NCBI GenBank assembly: GCA_039806955.1
Contig: JBDHQI010000002.1
Coordinates: forward strand, 1-64,000
DNA length: 64,000 bases
Source: JADLHS01 sp039806955
GTDB taxonomy: Bacteria; Verrucomicrobiota; Verrucomicrobiia; Limisphaerales; JADLHS01
Direction of reading: 5' to 3'
Part shown: positions 25,275-37,700 of the stretch, one piece after another
How the letters are laid out: each line of letters begins with the position of its first letter
Numbering within the stretch: position 1 is the first letter of the stretch
Notes under the pieces: model-generated
What the model was told of the DNA's origin: nothing
Database searches by the model: none
Seen by the model: the letters and a program-made list of their open reading frames with translations, nothing else
Made by a program: the position numbers and the translations under genes

Positions 25275-26096
25275 ATGCCGGCCGTGTCGCCACAACGAGG
25301 GTTCACCCTCATCGAATTACTGGTGGTGATCGCCATCATCGGGATTTTGGCGGCCCTGGTGGCGCCGACGCTTGGCAACATGCGCCAGGCGGACGTCATG
25401 CTGGCTTCAACCCGGCAGATGTTGGATGACGTGGCGCGCGCGCGGCAGTTTGCCATCAGCCAGCGCACCACAGTTTACATGGTATTTTGTCCGTCCAACT
25501 TCTGGGATAACCTCGGTGCGCTTCCGAATCAAACCGCTTACAACAGTCTGTTCCCGGCGGAACGGATCAAAGCGGAAAAACTCTTCGACAAACAACTGGA
25601 TGCCTACGCCTTTATCACTTTGCGCAGTGTGGGCGATCAACCGGGGCGCGTGTCGCCGCGTTACTTGAGGCCGTGGAAAAAACTGCCCGAGGGCGCGATC
25701 ATTCCCGCCTGGAAATTCATGCCGCGGCGCGGAGTGCCGGAAGTTAATTTGACGAACTATATCTCCTACGCGCCGCCGCAGTATGAGGTGTATCCGATCT
25801 ATGGTTTCAGTTACACAAACAACATCCCGTTTCCGTCCGTGGATGGAGGCACCGGTTTCAACCTGCCGTATATCGCCTTCAATTACCTGGGGCAGCCGGA
25901 AAGCGGCGAGGATGAGTTCATTCCGCTGGCGCGCGGGTCCATCAGTTACGCCAAAAACGCCAACCAGGTGCCGGTGGCGCAATCGCCCACGATGTTCGAG
26001 TCTCCGCCGGGGAACAGCACCAATGCGTTCGCCGTGGTGCGCGTGGATAAATTGACCGGGCGCGCCCGATTGGTGCAACAGGAGTTGGTGCCATGA
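25275..26096 (+). CDS. Prepilin-like protein, Verru_Chthon cassette D type
   Basis: Protein of about 273 residues. A short leader (MPAVSPQRG) precedes FTLIELLVVIAIIGILAALVA. After the helix comes STRQMLDDVARARQFAISQRTTVYMVF, which is GspH-like in pattern. I recall a four-gene family set (Verru_Chthon A-D) in Verrucomicrobium and Chthoniobacter, and this gene with the next three fits its D-B-C-A order. That assignment rests on memory, not a search. The start could instead be ATG 25248, which would overlap the previous gene by 23 bases. The stop overlaps the next start (ATGA). Confidence 0.75.
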   Translation: MPAVSPQRGFTLIELLVVIAIIGILAALVAPTLGNMRQADVMLASTRQMLDDVARARQFAISQRTTVYMVFCPSNFWDNLGALPNQTAYNSLFPAERIKAEKLFDKQLDAYAFITLRSVGDQPGRVSPRYLRPWKKLPEGAIIPAWKFMPRRGVPEVNLTNYISYAPPQYEVYPIYGFSYTNNIPFPSVDGGTGFNLPYIAFNYLGQPESGEDEFIPLARGSISYAKNANQVPVAQSPTMFESPPGNSTNAFAVVRVDKLTGRARLVQQELVP

Positions 26097-26899
26097 TTTT
26101 GTTGCCCGCCAAAACTGCGTCCGCTGTGCTCGCCCGGTCCCGGGCGGGGTTTACCATGGTGGAAATCGCGCTGGCGTTGGCCATCATCGGGTTTGCGCTG
26201 GTGGCGATCATCGGCGTTTTGCCCGCCGGCTTGAACGTGCAGAAAAATAACCGTGAGGAAACCATCATTACGCAGGATGCGAATTATCTGATGGACGCCA
26301 TCCGCAGCGGCGCGCGCGGTCTGGACAAGCTGACCAACCACGTTGTCAGCATTACCAACTACTGGCAAAATTACGACACGAACGTGCCGCTCAACAGCCA
26401 GTGGATTCCGGGCGCATCCGGTGTGGACGGTTATACGGCGACCGGTTCCCGGGTTACTTCGATTTCCGTTCCCAATGATTCATTCCCGCTGACCAACGGG
26501 TTGAACATTATGGGACTGATCAGCAAGCCCACATTTGATTATCTCGGCGGCACTGAGGTGCGGAGCAATCACCTCGTGGCGATCATTCGCGCGATCAGCG
26601 GTTCGGCGGCGGAAAAATTTCCACAGACCAACGCGATCGTGCAAGACTTGGGGTTTACCTACCGGCTCGTGCCGGAGATCTATCCGCTGGCGCAGGTGGA
26701 CGTCTCGACCAACAACGAGTACGCGCTGCGATTACAGGATCGCCTGCATGAAGTCCGGCTGAAATACGCCTGGCCGGTGTTGTCGCGCGGGCGGTTGGGC
26801 AACGGGCGGCAAACGTTTCGCACGCTCGTCGGCGGACGTTTGAGCGCTTATCAATTGAATGGGCAACCGGTTTATTATTTTAACGCCAACACCTATTAG
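26093..26899 (+). CDS. Prepilin-like protein, Verru_Chthon cassette B type
   Basis: Protein of 268 residues. A 19-residue leader precedes the cleavage site (RAGFTMVEIALALAIIGFALV), with Glu at mature position 5. The conserved continuation IIGVLPAGLNVQKNNREE followed by NYLMDAIRSGARG resembles the cassette B family and GspI-type minor pseudopilins. Translation is coupled to the upstream gene by an ATGA overlap. The C-terminal part ends with NGQPVYYFNAN. In type II and IV systems minor pseudopilins start the fibre and select cargo, which would suit the giant secreted protein encoded downstream. Confidence 0.75.
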   Translation: MILLPAKTASAVLARSRAGFTMVEIALALAIIGFALVAIIGVLPAGLNVQKNNREETIITQDANYLMDAIRSGARGLDKLTNHVVSITNYWQNYDTNVPLNSQWIPGASGVDGYTATGSRVTSISVPNDSFPLTNGLNIMGLISKPTFDYLGGTEVRSNHLVAIIRAISGSAAEKFPQTNAIVQDLGFTYRLVPEIYPLAQVDVSTNNEYALRLQDRLHEVRLKYAWPVLSRGRLGNGRQTFRTLVGGRLSAYQLNGQPVYYFNANTY

Positions 26900-26906
26900 C
26901 TCCGCT

Positions 26907-27773
26907 GTGCGCATTTTCGCCTCCAGTTTATTTTCCACCCGACCCCGGGTCACGCAGCCGCGGGCGGCGTTTTCCCTGCTCGAAGTGCTGGTAGTGGTGG
27001 CGTTGCTTTCGTTCATCATCCTCGGCTTGATGATGATGTTCGGGCAGGTGCAGCGCGCCTATAAACTGGGGACGACGCAGGTGGACGTGATGGAAAGCGG
27101 GCGGATGATGGCGGACCAATTCAATCGCGAACTGGTGCAAGTCACCCCTGCATACGGCAGCAATTGCGTCAATTTTTACGCGCAAATCATTTCCCCGCAG
27201 CCGTTGTTGCAAACACTTTCCGGGATGTCGAACATCGAACGCACCAACCTGTTGAGCGCGCTGTTTTTTTTGACCCGGCAGAATCAACGCTGGACCGGGA
27301 TCGGCTATCTGGTGGCCGATACCAATCAAGCCGGCATGGGCACGTTGTATCGCTATGAATTGACCGCACCTTACGGAAGTGATCCGGCCTGGTTGTTCGT
27401 CAGTTTCACCAACGCGCCGTTGCAGGATATGGAACGGATGGTGGAGGGTGTGGTTGGGTTCGCCGTACGCGCCTATGATCCGGACGGCATTTGGCTCACT
27501 GGGTTGAACCGGACGAATCTCATTGCCGAATGGCCGGTGACGCCGGGATTGTTCGGCGTGGGCGAGATGGAGTATTACCTCTTCCGCAGCAACGCCATTC
27601 CGGCGTCCGTCGAAGTGGAACTCGGCGTGTTGGAGGATGCGACGGTCGCCAAAGCGCGGGCGTTTCCCACGGCGGCCGCCCGCCGCAATTTCCTGAAGGA
27701 TCGAGCCAGCAGCTTGCATGTGTTTCGGACGCGTACCAGCCTCCGCAACGTGGACCCCGTCGCCTACCCATGA
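26907..27773 (+). CDS. Prepilin-like protein, Verru_Chthon cassette C type
   Basis: Protein of about 288 residues. The leader ends before AFSLLEVLVVVALLSFIILG, so FSLLE replaces FTLIE; Glu at mature position 5 is retained. QVQRAYKLGTTQVDVMESGRM follows, a GspJ-like arrangement also seen in the cassette C family. I prefer GTG 26907, which follows the previous stop by seven bases. An ATG at 26859 would add 16 residues with a 41-base overlap, and neither has a good ribosome site. The stop overlaps the start of the next gene (ATGA), so the cassette is translationally coupled. Confidence 0.72.
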   Translation: MRIFASSLFSTRPRVTQPRAAFSLLEVLVVVALLSFIILGLMMMFGQVQRAYKLGTTQVDVMESGRMMADQFNRELVQVTPAYGSNCVNFYAQIISPQPLLQTLSGMSNIERTNLLSALFFLTRQNQRWTGIGYLVADTNQAGMGTLYRYELTAPYGSDPAWLFVSFTNAPLQDMERMVEGVVGFAVRAYDPDGIWLTGLNRTNLIAEWPVTPGLFGVGEMEYYLFRSNAIPASVEVELGVLEDATVAKARAFPTAAARRNFLKDRASSLHVFRTRTSLRNVDPVAYP

Positions 27774-30700
27774 GAGTTTTCGTTCATCCTCAAGCCACCG
27801 TTCGCCGCGCGAAGCAGCGGGGCGTGGCGTTGGTCGTCACCATTGTCCTGTTGTCCATCATCACCTTTCTGGCGGTGGTATTTCTGGCGTTGACCGGTCG
27901 GGAATCCGGCGCAGTCAAGGTGTCGGTCAACCAAAGCACCGCGCGTCAGGCAGCGGAGGCGGGATTCGAGCGGGCGAAAGCCCAATTACTGGCGCGCATC
28001 TTGGCCACCACCAACGCCTCAGATTTTGGTTTGCTGGTTTCCACCAATTTCATCAATCGGTACGGCTTCGATACCGCCGCCGTCAATCAATTGACCAACG
28101 TCAACTACGACTATCAGAACAATGGCAGCCCGCTGACTGCGGCTCAATTTTTTCAGAATCTGACCAACCTGCTCTACGATCCGCGCCCGCCGGTGTACGT
28201 CACCAACCGCGCTTTTGCGAACAGCAATGAGTTCCGTTATTACGTGGACCTGGATCGTAATGGCCGACCGGATTGGACTGGTTATCAGCCGCTGACGAAC
28301 GCGTTGGGGCAGGCGGTCGTTTCAGCGACTAATGCGAGTGTTCTTGAGACCAATTACGTCGTGGGAGATCCGGAATGGATCGGCATCATGGATCGCGTCA
28401 ATTTATCGCACGGACCCGATAATCCATTTCTATCACGGTACGCGTTTCTGGCGCAGCCGATTGGCAATACTCTCGATCTCAATTATGCGCACAACAACAG
28501 CAAGCGGTTGCCGCAGAACGGCTTTTTCCGCAATCAAGGCGTAGGCACCTGGGAGCTGAATTTCGCCGCTTTTTTGCGCGACCTGAACACCAACTACTGG
28601 ACCTACAACCTCTATTCCACCAACACGCCGGGTGGAGTCAGTGTCGGTACGGCGTTCGATGACGCCTGGAGCCTGTGGCGCTGGCGCATGGGCAATGCTG
28701 GCCAAGCCAGCATTCAAAGTCTTTTCGGCGGCAATGCCGTGAATGCATTGACGACGGACTTTTCCGATGCGTACGGCGCGGGGCCGTTGATGGCATATCC
28801 CTTTGGCTCGGGCTACACTCAGGATCCGGATCAGGCCAATGGTACCATGTCAACACCCTGGCCCGGGGATGATTTTGAAAATCATTTTTATTCACTCCAG
28901 GACCTTTTTGATCCAGCCAAAGCCCGTTGGGGCATGCCGTACGGATTGCCCGATCGCCTGGCCGTTGCCGGCACCAATGTCTCGACCTACGACCGCAACA
29001 CGTATTACCGGTTGCTGGAACAATTGGGCACCGACTCCGCGCCGGAAGACGCGGAGAAACTGAATCTCAATTACGTCAACATTGGCGGTTTGTCCGCCAC
29101 CAACTTCATTGCCTGGACGGACACGGCGCGCCTGCAGGCTCACTTCGGCGCGACAGTGAATCCGGCGTTGCTGTTCTTCACCAATGCGGTGGACCGGTTG
29201 TTGCGCACTTACTCGACGGAATGGCTGGCCTCCGATTACGCGGTTTATACGAATTTGTTTCGTATTGATTATGCCTTTGGCGTGACCAACATCCCGGTCG
29301 TCATCAGTAATCAGTTTGTGTACTCGCCTGCGGTGCATCGGCTGTTGCAACTGGCGGCGAACCTCTGGGACACAAAGCCCAATCCGCGCGCGCTGCAAGG
29401 GTTCCCGACGATTTTCCGACCACTGTTCCGGGCCGATCCGGTGGGAACGAACGTGTACATTTCCGGCTTTGTGGAATTGGATAATGCACGGGAACTCAAC
29501 GGTCTGCCTTTGTTGGACATCATGGCCACCAACAATCCGGCCACCGCCATTGGCAATGGCAACGTCATGATTTTTGGCGCGCCACCCGTGGTCGGGGTGC
29601 ATAAGGGGCTGCCCAACTTCAATGAGTTTTCAGCCGCGCCAACCCTGACCATGACGCGTAAATTAAAAGTGCGCAAAAACACGGCAGGCAATCTGGTGAG
29701 CACAAACCAATTCTTCACCATGTCGGTGATCATGCCGTCGGGGGCGGAGTTTTGGAATTCCTACGCCAGTAATTACACGCGTCCGGTCAATATCTTTGTG
29801 ACCAACCGGGCCACGGTAACCATTACCAACGACCTTGGAATGCGTTATTCTCCCCCGGCTTTCGTCACTAGCGGATTTTATTCCACCAACAACTGGTCAC
29901 GTCATGTGCCCGATTCCAAGCGACCGTTCATCGTCCCGATGAATACCAATGTTCCGTTTCTGCCCGTGGTGGGCTACGTGACGCTGCCCGCTTATCGGAC
30001 TGGCTTCGTGGCGGCGACCAATACGGCGGTCTATGATTCGGACCCGAGTTTTCCGATGCCGCGTTGGGGGGTGACGATCAGCAATCGCGTGCATGCAATG
30101 ATTTTGGAAGCGGGGACGGATCGGATCATTGATTACGTCTTATTGGGGAACATGGTGTTTCAAACCAATTGGACCGATATGATTTGCACTTCGGAAACCG
30201 GTACTGGTGATCCGCTCAAGTTGCTTTGGGCAACCAATACCCTGAGCGGACCCTATCTCTCGGGCCAGGTCGGTGTCTTGCAGCAAATTAACATTTCTCA
30301 GGGCATGCCCCGGATACCGGATGATTCTGAAGGTTGGGCTTCGTATCGGAAGGAAAATCCTGGTGATGTGGATGCAGCGATAAGAAATTTCTACAAATTT
30401 TTAACAGAAAAGACGCCCAATCTGGCAGCAGGCGATCTGGAAGCCGACGCCCCATTCACGCCAACGGCGCAATTTTATGTGCCCATGATTTATGAAGCTA
30501 ACGATCCTCTGGTTCATTATCTGGCAGAGGATTTGTATGATCGTGGACGCTCTGGCTTTTCGATACCCATAACGCAACCCAATCCGTCCGGAGTTCCTGA
30601 AATTACCGGCAGTGCGGAACGGGGTTCCATTGGAATTTTAAATACCAGGTATGACCCCTGGCCCGACGTCCTGGCTTCGAGCGTAAGCAACCCGAATGCG

Positions 30701-31672
30701 TATGACGCGTCGCTCAAAGATCCGATGGTGACCGCTTCAGATGCCTGGGATTTCCCAACCAATGCGCTGCCAGCCATTGGCTGGCTGGGTCGGGTGCATC
30801 GCGGCACGCCGTGGCAAAGCGTGTATTTGAAAGCTGCTAACCTCGGGCTGACGAGTATCGCTTCATCCCCGACAGAGTGGGCGCACGGCTCGATCTTCCA
30901 GAAGGCGGCTCAGAAATGGGCGAATTGGGCTGGTGGCCGGACTTTGGAAGGTGGCTTTTACAATTATCCCGTGTCCGATCGACTCCTGTTCGACGTGTTC
31001 ACCACGGCATTGAATGACAACGCCTCACGCGGCCGACTCTCGGTCAACCAATCCGGACTGGCTGCTTGGTCGGCGGTTTTCAGCGGCGTAACCGTTCTGA
31101 CCAACTCCATTGAGAATCGGCCATCGTCGCGAATGAAATACGATCTGCAAGTTATCCAACCGGCCGGAATTTATGACGCGCAAGCGACCAATCTCTGGCC
31201 GCCGTTGGTCCGGTTGGTGGATGGCATCAATCGCACCCGTTCCAATACGAATTATTTCCGCGGCGGCACGTTCGAGCATCTGGGCGACATTCTGGCCGTG
31301 CCGGAATTGACGGATGCCTCGCCATTCCTGAATTTGAAAGCCGGCAGTGCCGGGCTACAAAAAGGAATAAACGATGCCGCGTATGAATGGCTGCCGCAGC
31401 AGGTGATGTCTTTGCTGCAACTGGGGACGCCGCGTTTTGTGATTTACGCCTACGGCCAGGCGTTGCAACCCGCGCCGGACTCCGTTCTGGCGGGCGGCGC
31501 TTATTCCGGTTTATGTACGAATTATGCCATCACCGCCGAACAGGCGATTCGCGCGGTGGTGCGCGTGGAAGGTAGTCCCGATCCGCGAAACACCAGCACC
31601 AATCTGCCGGTTGCGCGTCGGTATCCACCGCGGATTGTTGTGGAGAGTTTTAATCCTCTCGGGCCGGAATGA
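27770..31672 (+). CDS. Large PilX/GspK-like protein, Verru_Chthon cassette A type
   Basis: Protein of 1,300 residues. The N-terminus (KQRGVALVVTIVLLSIITFLAVVFLAL) is a PilX/GspK-type hydrophobic segment, followed by AVKVSVNQSTARQAAEAGFERAKAQLLARI. The remaining 1,200 residues are rich in Asn, Thr, Tyr and Trp and look extracytoplasmic; no catalytic motif was seen. Size and position as the last gene of the cassette fit the A family, which is far larger than normal GspK (about 320 residues). It could cap a pseudopilus tip. The ATG at 27770 sits in an ATGA overlap; the frame is open further upstream inside the previous gene but lacks the hydrophobic start. Confidence 0.75.
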   Translation: MRVFVHPQATVRRAKQRGVALVVTIVLLSIITFLAVVFLALTGRESGAVKVSVNQSTARQAAEAGFERAKAQLLARILATTNASDFGLLVSTNFINRYGFDTAAVNQLTNVNYDYQNNGSPLTAAQFFQNLTNLLYDPRPPVYVTNRAFANSNEFRYYVDLDRNGRPDWTGYQPLTNALGQAVVSATNASVLETNYVVGDPEWIGIMDRVNLSHGPDNPFLSRYAFLAQPIGNTLDLNYAHNNSKRLPQNGFFRNQGVGTWELNFAAFLRDLNTNYWTYNLYSTNTPGGVSVGTAFDDAWSLWRWRMGNAGQASIQSLFGGNAVNALTTDFSDAYGAGPLMAYPFGSGYTQDPDQANGTMSTPWPGDDFENHFYSLQDLFDPAKARWGMPYGLPDRLAVAGTNVSTYDRNTYYRLLEQLGTDSAPEDAEKLNLNYVNIGGLSATNFIAWTDTARLQAHFGATVNPALLFFTNAVDRLLRTYSTEWLASDYAVYTNLFRIDYAFGVTNIPVVISNQFVYSPAVHRLLQLAANLWDTKPNPRALQGFPTIFRPLFRADPVGTNVYISGFVELDNARELNGLPLLDIMATNNPATAIGNGNVMIFGAPPVVGVHKGLPNFNEFSAAPTLTMTRKLKVRKNTAGNLVSTNQFFTMSVIMPSGAEFWNSYASNYTRPVNIFVTNRATVTITNDLGMRYSPPAFVTSGFYSTNNWSRHVPDSKRPFIVPMNTNVPFLPVVGYVTLPAYRTGFVAATNTAVYDSDPSFPMPRWGVTISNRVHAMILEAGTDRIIDYVLLGNMVFQTNWTDMICTSETGTGDPLKLLWATNTLSGPYLSGQVGVLQQINISQGMPRIPDDSEGWASYRKENPGDVDAAIRNFYKFLTEKTPNLAAGDLEADAPFTPTAQFYVPMIYEANDPLVHYLAEDLYDRGRSGFSIPITQPNPSGVPEITGSAERGSIGILNTRYDPWPDVLASSVSNPNAYDASLKDPMVTASDAWDFPTNALPAIGWLGRVHRGTPWQSVYLKAANLGLTSIASSPTEWAHGSIFQKAAQKWANWAGGRTLEGGFYNYPVSDRLLFDVFTTALNDNASRGRLSVNQSGLAAWSAVFSGVTVLTNSIENRPSSRMKYDLQVIQPAGIYDAQATNLWPPLVRLVDGINRTRSNTNYFRGGTFEHLGDILAVPELTDASPFLNLKAGSAGLQKGINDAAYEWLPQQVMSLLQLGTPRFVIYAYGQALQPAPDSVLAGGAYSGLCTNYAITAEQAIRAVVRVEGSPDPRNTSTNLPVARRYPPRIVVESFNPLGPE

Positions 31673-31726
31673 GCCAGTCGCGGTGGAGCGTTGGCGGAAA
31701 GCGGAAAAAAGTCGGAAGGAAAGATT

Positions 31727-34700
31727 ATGCGTCGTCGAATCTTGATTTTAACCGGGCTGATCGGCTTGGCTATATTGAGCGTGCTCTGGTGGCAAACGAG
31801 CCGCGCTCCCCGGACCGAGCGTGAAGTGGCTTCGGAAAACCCGGCCGCCTCGGCCTCCGTTCGTAAGCCGCAAGTTTCGGAGACGGTGGCCAGTGCGGCG
31901 CAGGCGTCGGATTTTTTGGTGCGTCAAAATCCGGAACGGAACCGCACCAATCTGCTGACATACCGTCTGTCCAATACCCGGGAACCCCTCAAGCAACTGG
32001 AGCGCGATACCCATGCGATTTTGCTTGAGAACGCGTTGATTGACACGCGGCAGCCGGTGAATTTTCAGGTGCCCGCGAGTTTGCAGTCGAGCGGCGATCC
32101 GGGCAGTTACGTGGTTCAAGCCGCCGGGACGGTGGACGATGCCTTTCGCGCGCGCCTGAGCGCCGCCGGAGCGGAGTTTGTTTCTTACATCCCCAACAAC
32201 GCCTATCTCGTGCGGGCCAGTGCCGCAGTTGCGAACCAATTGCAAACGCAAACGGGCATTCAAGCCGTGCTGCCGTTTGCTCCCATTTACAAATTGAAAT
32301 CCGAATTGCTGGCTTATGCCCTGGATGCTGAACCGCTCCCAGAGGGGGCGCGTTTGAATGTGCTGATGTTTGCGGGTGCGGAAGCCGAGGTGCGCGAATT
32401 GTTGCGCGCGCGGGACATCGCAATTCTGGCTGAAGAGCGCAGTCCCTTCGGCTCGGTGGCAACGGTTGCGGCCGAGGCGGATTGGCTGGCTTTGGCCCGG
32501 TCGCCAGGCGTGCAATTGCTGGAACTCGCCTATGCGCGCAAACCGGCCAACGATCTGAGTCGGGCGCGGTTGGGAGTAGCTGAAGACTCGGTGACGGAAA
32601 CCAATTATTTCGGATTAACGGGGCAGGGCGTCCGCGTGGGTGTTAACGACTTTGGCGTGGATGCGACGCATCCCGATCTTCTCAATCGCGTTGAGGGCGC
32701 TGGTCCCGGCGGGTTGGTGGATACCTCGGGGCACGGCACGCACGTCGCGGGCAGCATTGCCGGAAGCGGCGCCATGTCCTTGACGGTTTCCAATGCGTTC
32801 GGCTCCGTCAATCCCGCCACGACCAATCAGCTTCGCGGCATGGCGCCGGAAGCGGAGTTGTTTTCACAATCTGTTGCCGCTGCGTCCGACGCTGAACTGC
32901 AACAAGGGACGGCTGGCACGAACATTTTCATCTCCAACAACAGTTGGGGGTACAACGGAGACCATTCCTACAGCCTGGCCGCCGCGAGTTATGACGCCGC
33001 CGTGCGCGATGCGTTGCCCGGGGTAACGGGATCGCAACCCGTTCTGTTTGTGTTTGCCGCCGGCAACGACGGCAACGGGAATGATAATGGATTGGGGGGG
33101 CGCGCCGGCACGATCTGGTCTCCGGCCACGGCCAAGAATGTGTTGACGGTGGGTGCGATTGAGTTGGCTCGGGACATTACCAACGAAGTCAACAAGATTA
33201 CCACCACCGGCGACGTAACGACCACGAATACCACCACCCCGTGGAAGGAAATGACCAGTTCGGAAAATCAAGTGGCGCGTTTTTCAAGCCGGGGCAACGT
33301 GGGCGTGGGAATCGAAGGTGAGTCTGGCCGCGTCAAACCCGACGTGGTTGCGCCCGGCACATTCGTAATTTCGGCGCGCTCCAGCCAGTGGGATGAGCCG
33401 GAGTATTACAATCCAACCAACTACCATAGCACCGCGTTGACGGATCAATCGCTTCCGGGTGGCACGGGCAGAGATTATTTCCTGTTCCTGCCCGTCAACG
33501 CGGTGGGCTTGAGTATTTTCGTCAGCCCCAACCTTGACTCGCCCACTCCTTTTCCAGATCTGCCCATTTACGTGAGGAAGGATGGCCTGGCGACGCCGGG
33601 CAATAATGATTTGACCCGGACCAACAGCATCTCGATACCGCCTGATTTGCCGGACTTGGGTGGTGCGGTCGGGCAAAACTGGTCGTATCACATTGTCAAC
33701 ACCACTTCCAACACCGTGGCCTTTGATCTGCACACCATCATCGTCACCACGAACGACCTGGGTGACTACTATCAAGTGTTGAGCAATCTGAACAATTCGA
33801 TCACCAGCACCAATGGCGAAGGGCCGCATTATTATCGGTATGAATCCGGCACGAGTATGGCCGCTGCGCACGCTTCCGGCACCCTGGCATTGATGCAGGG
33901 CTTCTTCGAGCAGAATTTGCATCGCACCAACAGTCCGGCGTTGATGAAGGCTTTGCTGATCAATGGCGCGCGTTCCGTGGGCAGCCTTTACAGTTTTCAG
34001 ACGCAAAATTCAATCACCTATCAGGGATGGGGAGCGATTCAATTGAACAATACGCTGCCTCCCGGCATTACCAACGCGTTCACACTGGATCAACCCAACT
34101 CGGTGCTGGCGTTCGATCAGTCCTCTGCGGATGCTCTGGCGACAGGACAGAGCGTGACGCGGTTTGTGTCCTTGGATGAGGATGGGCGCTTTCTATCTCT
34201 GCGCGTCACGCTGGCTTGGACTGATCCCGCCGGCAATCCGATGGCGGGGATCAAGTTGGTGAACAACCTTGATCTAATCGTAACCAATCTGGATACCGGC
34301 GATATTTATCTGGGCAACGATTTCATGTCGGGCAGTCTTTACACGGCTCCGTGGGATACGAATGATCCGCCAAATTTTGACGTGATCAACAACGTGGAAA
34401 ATGTGTATTTGCGACCGGAGTTGGGCACGAATTATTCCATCACCGTGATGGCGCGCGCGATCAATGTGAACGCCGTCACGGCGCATCCCAATGACACGGT
34501 GCAGGATTACGCGCTGGTGATTTCCTCCGGTGAAGGCGAATGGCCGACGTCGCTGACCTTGGATGCGGGCCGGACGCTGCTTTCGGTGGCGCCACCCGTG
34601 GTGACCTATGTGAGCAATTCACTCAATGTGGCAACTTTTTCCAGTGGTACGCTGGTCGGACAGCACGTGGGGGCGAATACGCCGCTCCTGGGCACATCAA

Positions 34701-37700
34701 GTGGCATGACCAATCAATGGCGCTTCTACACGATGAGTAATAACACGAGCTTCACCAACGCGTCGTTTCTCATTTCGCAACAGCGCGATTTGGCCACGCC
34801 GCGGATGGGAGTATTTTCGGCGGTGGAGGGCGAAGCCACGCGGCGGTATGCGGATCTGGATTTGTACGTCTCAACCAATGCCGCCCTCACCAATCTCGAT
34901 CCCGGCGCGTTGGCGGCGGCCGAGGTTTCGTTGAGTCGCAATGATTTGAGCGGCGACGAATTTGTGACCTACAGCAATTCCACCATGGGCGCGATCTATT
35001 ACATCGGGGTGAAATCCGAGGATCAACAGGCTGCCGAATTCGAGTTGTGGGGGATATTCAGCGAGCTGCCGTTGGGCGCCGAGGATGGAAACGGCTTCGT
35101 GACCGCGTATCCGATGCTGGGATATGACATTCCCGATGGCAGCCCCAGTTTGCCGCGAGGCACGCGTTTCGTGGCGATCACGCGCGCCTCATTAACCGGG
35201 GTGAATGAATCCATCCGTCGGGTGTTGATTACCAACAACGTCACGCACGAACGCTACGGAGACGTTATTGCCACCGTGGATCATAATTTGCGGGCGGTCA
35301 CTTTTGACAATCATCGCAGCGTGCCCAATCCGCCCTATAACGATCCGCCGGGACCGTATGCGTTTTTGTATGACGACAGTGGTGAGGGGGATTTCCTTGA
35401 TTCGGTTCCGCCCTCGGGACCGGGGACCTTCGAGGATTTCATGGGGGAGGCTCCCGGCGGCACCTGGTATTTCACTTACAGCGATGACGCCCTGACGCAG
35501 ACCGGTCGGGTCAACACCGTGGCCATTCGACTGGATCGGCAATGCGAAGACGATTGTGACATTACGAATACCGTGGCGGGTTTGGGCTGGCGTCATTTCT
35601 CGCGCAACGTGCCGGTGGAAGCCACCAACCTGACCATTTGCGTGGACATCATTACGGCCAACAATCCCAAGCCTTTGGAAATCTATGTCCGCAAAGACCG
35701 GCGGCCCACCCGCGAGGCTTATGATTTCAAGAAGACGGTTGTTCCGCCGGGAGGGTGTTTGACGATTGATAATACGTCACTGCCCCCGTTGTCAGCCGGG
35801 CGCTACTTCATCAGCGTTTACAATCCCAATAACACCAGTCAGACCTTTGTGTACCGCAGCACGATTTTGCTGGGGCCGCCGCCGCAATCCATTCCGGTTG
35901 GCTTGAGCGGCAAGCAAAGTTTGCTGGATGATGCGGTTACCAACTACTCCATTTTCATTACGAACACCTTGCCGGTGGCGGAAATGGACGTGGCGTTGCG
36001 TCTGGATCATCCCAGGGTTTCGGATTTGTCGTTGACCTTGATCAGTCCGAAAGGAACGCGGGTTTTGCTGGCGGAAAATCGAGGTGGTTTGAGTGCCGAC
36101 GGTTTCGGCAGTACGCTGGCGGTGACAAATTTTGTCCCGGTGGCCGCCAACGGCGGCCCGACCAGTAATTCGGTGCCGATTGATACCGGCGCCGTTTCCG
36201 GAAAAATGACGATCGAGTATGATTTCTTTCAACTGCCGGATCAACTGACCGCCTATTATGAAGGGGTTCAGATTTTCAATTCCGGCATGGTCAGCGGGAC
36301 CGGGCAGGTCACTTTGAGTTACGGTCCCGGCCATTCCACGTTCGTTGAAATCCGGATGAACGAATTTGGCAACGCCGAAACGAATACGCTGTGGGAATAC
36401 TCGGTGAGTTCCATCGGCAGCATGCACAGTTATCTGATTTTTACGGATAACACGAACAAGACCACGCTGCCGATCAAGTTTGCGCCGCCGCCATTCCGCG
36501 GACTGGCGGGCGCGAATTACGTATTGAGCGATTTTGAGTTTCCCACGCTGGCGCAGGATTACGCGGCGCCAACCGTGGGCGTGCCGGATGGCTGGAACGT
36601 GGTTGATGAGACCGTCACGGTCACGACCAATTCGGCGTACGCGGGGACTAATTCACTGGCGTTGCGGGCGGGTCAAATCAACCGTACGATGGTTACGACG
36701 CCCGGTCGCTCATACCAGTTGGGCTATGCGTACCGAAAAGCGCCGACGTTGGATGGCATCATCAGTTGGTGGCCGGGAGACGGGAATACTCTGGATATTG
36801 TGGGTGGAAACCATGCGGTGGTACGTGGTGGAGTCACCTACGGGACGGGATTGGTCGGACAAGGGTTCAATTTCGATGGGAACTCCGGTTCGTATCTTGA
36901 GATTGCCAACAGTCCTTCGCTTAATTTGCTCAATGAATTTAGCATTGAACTTTGGTATCAGGACACTAATCCGTCGCTATACGATTATGGTCTGATTGCG
37001 AAACGTGGCATTTCCACCATTCCGTGCAATTACGGGATCAACGTCGTGTTATCGGGAATTGGACCTTACTACAACGACCCTAATTACGCAGGTGTGGGAG
37101 ATGATCCGGGAACTTATGAGGCCTCACGCTATCAACCCGTTCCCAGCAAGAATACCTTTCACCATTTGGCGACTACTTTTCGTCAGCTTCCGGGAAATTC
37201 CATCGAGTTGATGACCTACCTGGATGGGGTGTCAGTTCGTACGCGGACGATACCAGGCAATCTGGCCGCTACCCTCAATTCGGCGTCCCTGATCATTGGT
37301 GCGTCTTCTCCAGAAGGAGAATTTTTCCGTGGTATCATTGACGAGGCTACGCTTTATGGTCGCGTTTTATCGGCGGCAGAAATTCAAGCCATCTACGACG
37401 CTGGGGCGGCGGGGAAATGCGGGATGACCTTTCCGCCGACGGTTTGCGCACCGAGTTTGGGAGCGCAGATTTATATCCCCAACGCTGATACCAATACCTT
37501 CACGGGAGGCAGTAATTGGCGCCTGGGCGGGCTATTCTTTACCGCTACCAGCAATTTGACCACCGTTCACTTGGGGCCGGTGGAAACCAATTCATCAGCC
37601 GAGGTCTTGATGGATCACTTTACCGTGACGGAAGCCGGCGACTCCCTTTACGTCCTGCCGGAGGAGTCCTTGAAGGTTCTTGAAGGCGAGAGCGCTTACG

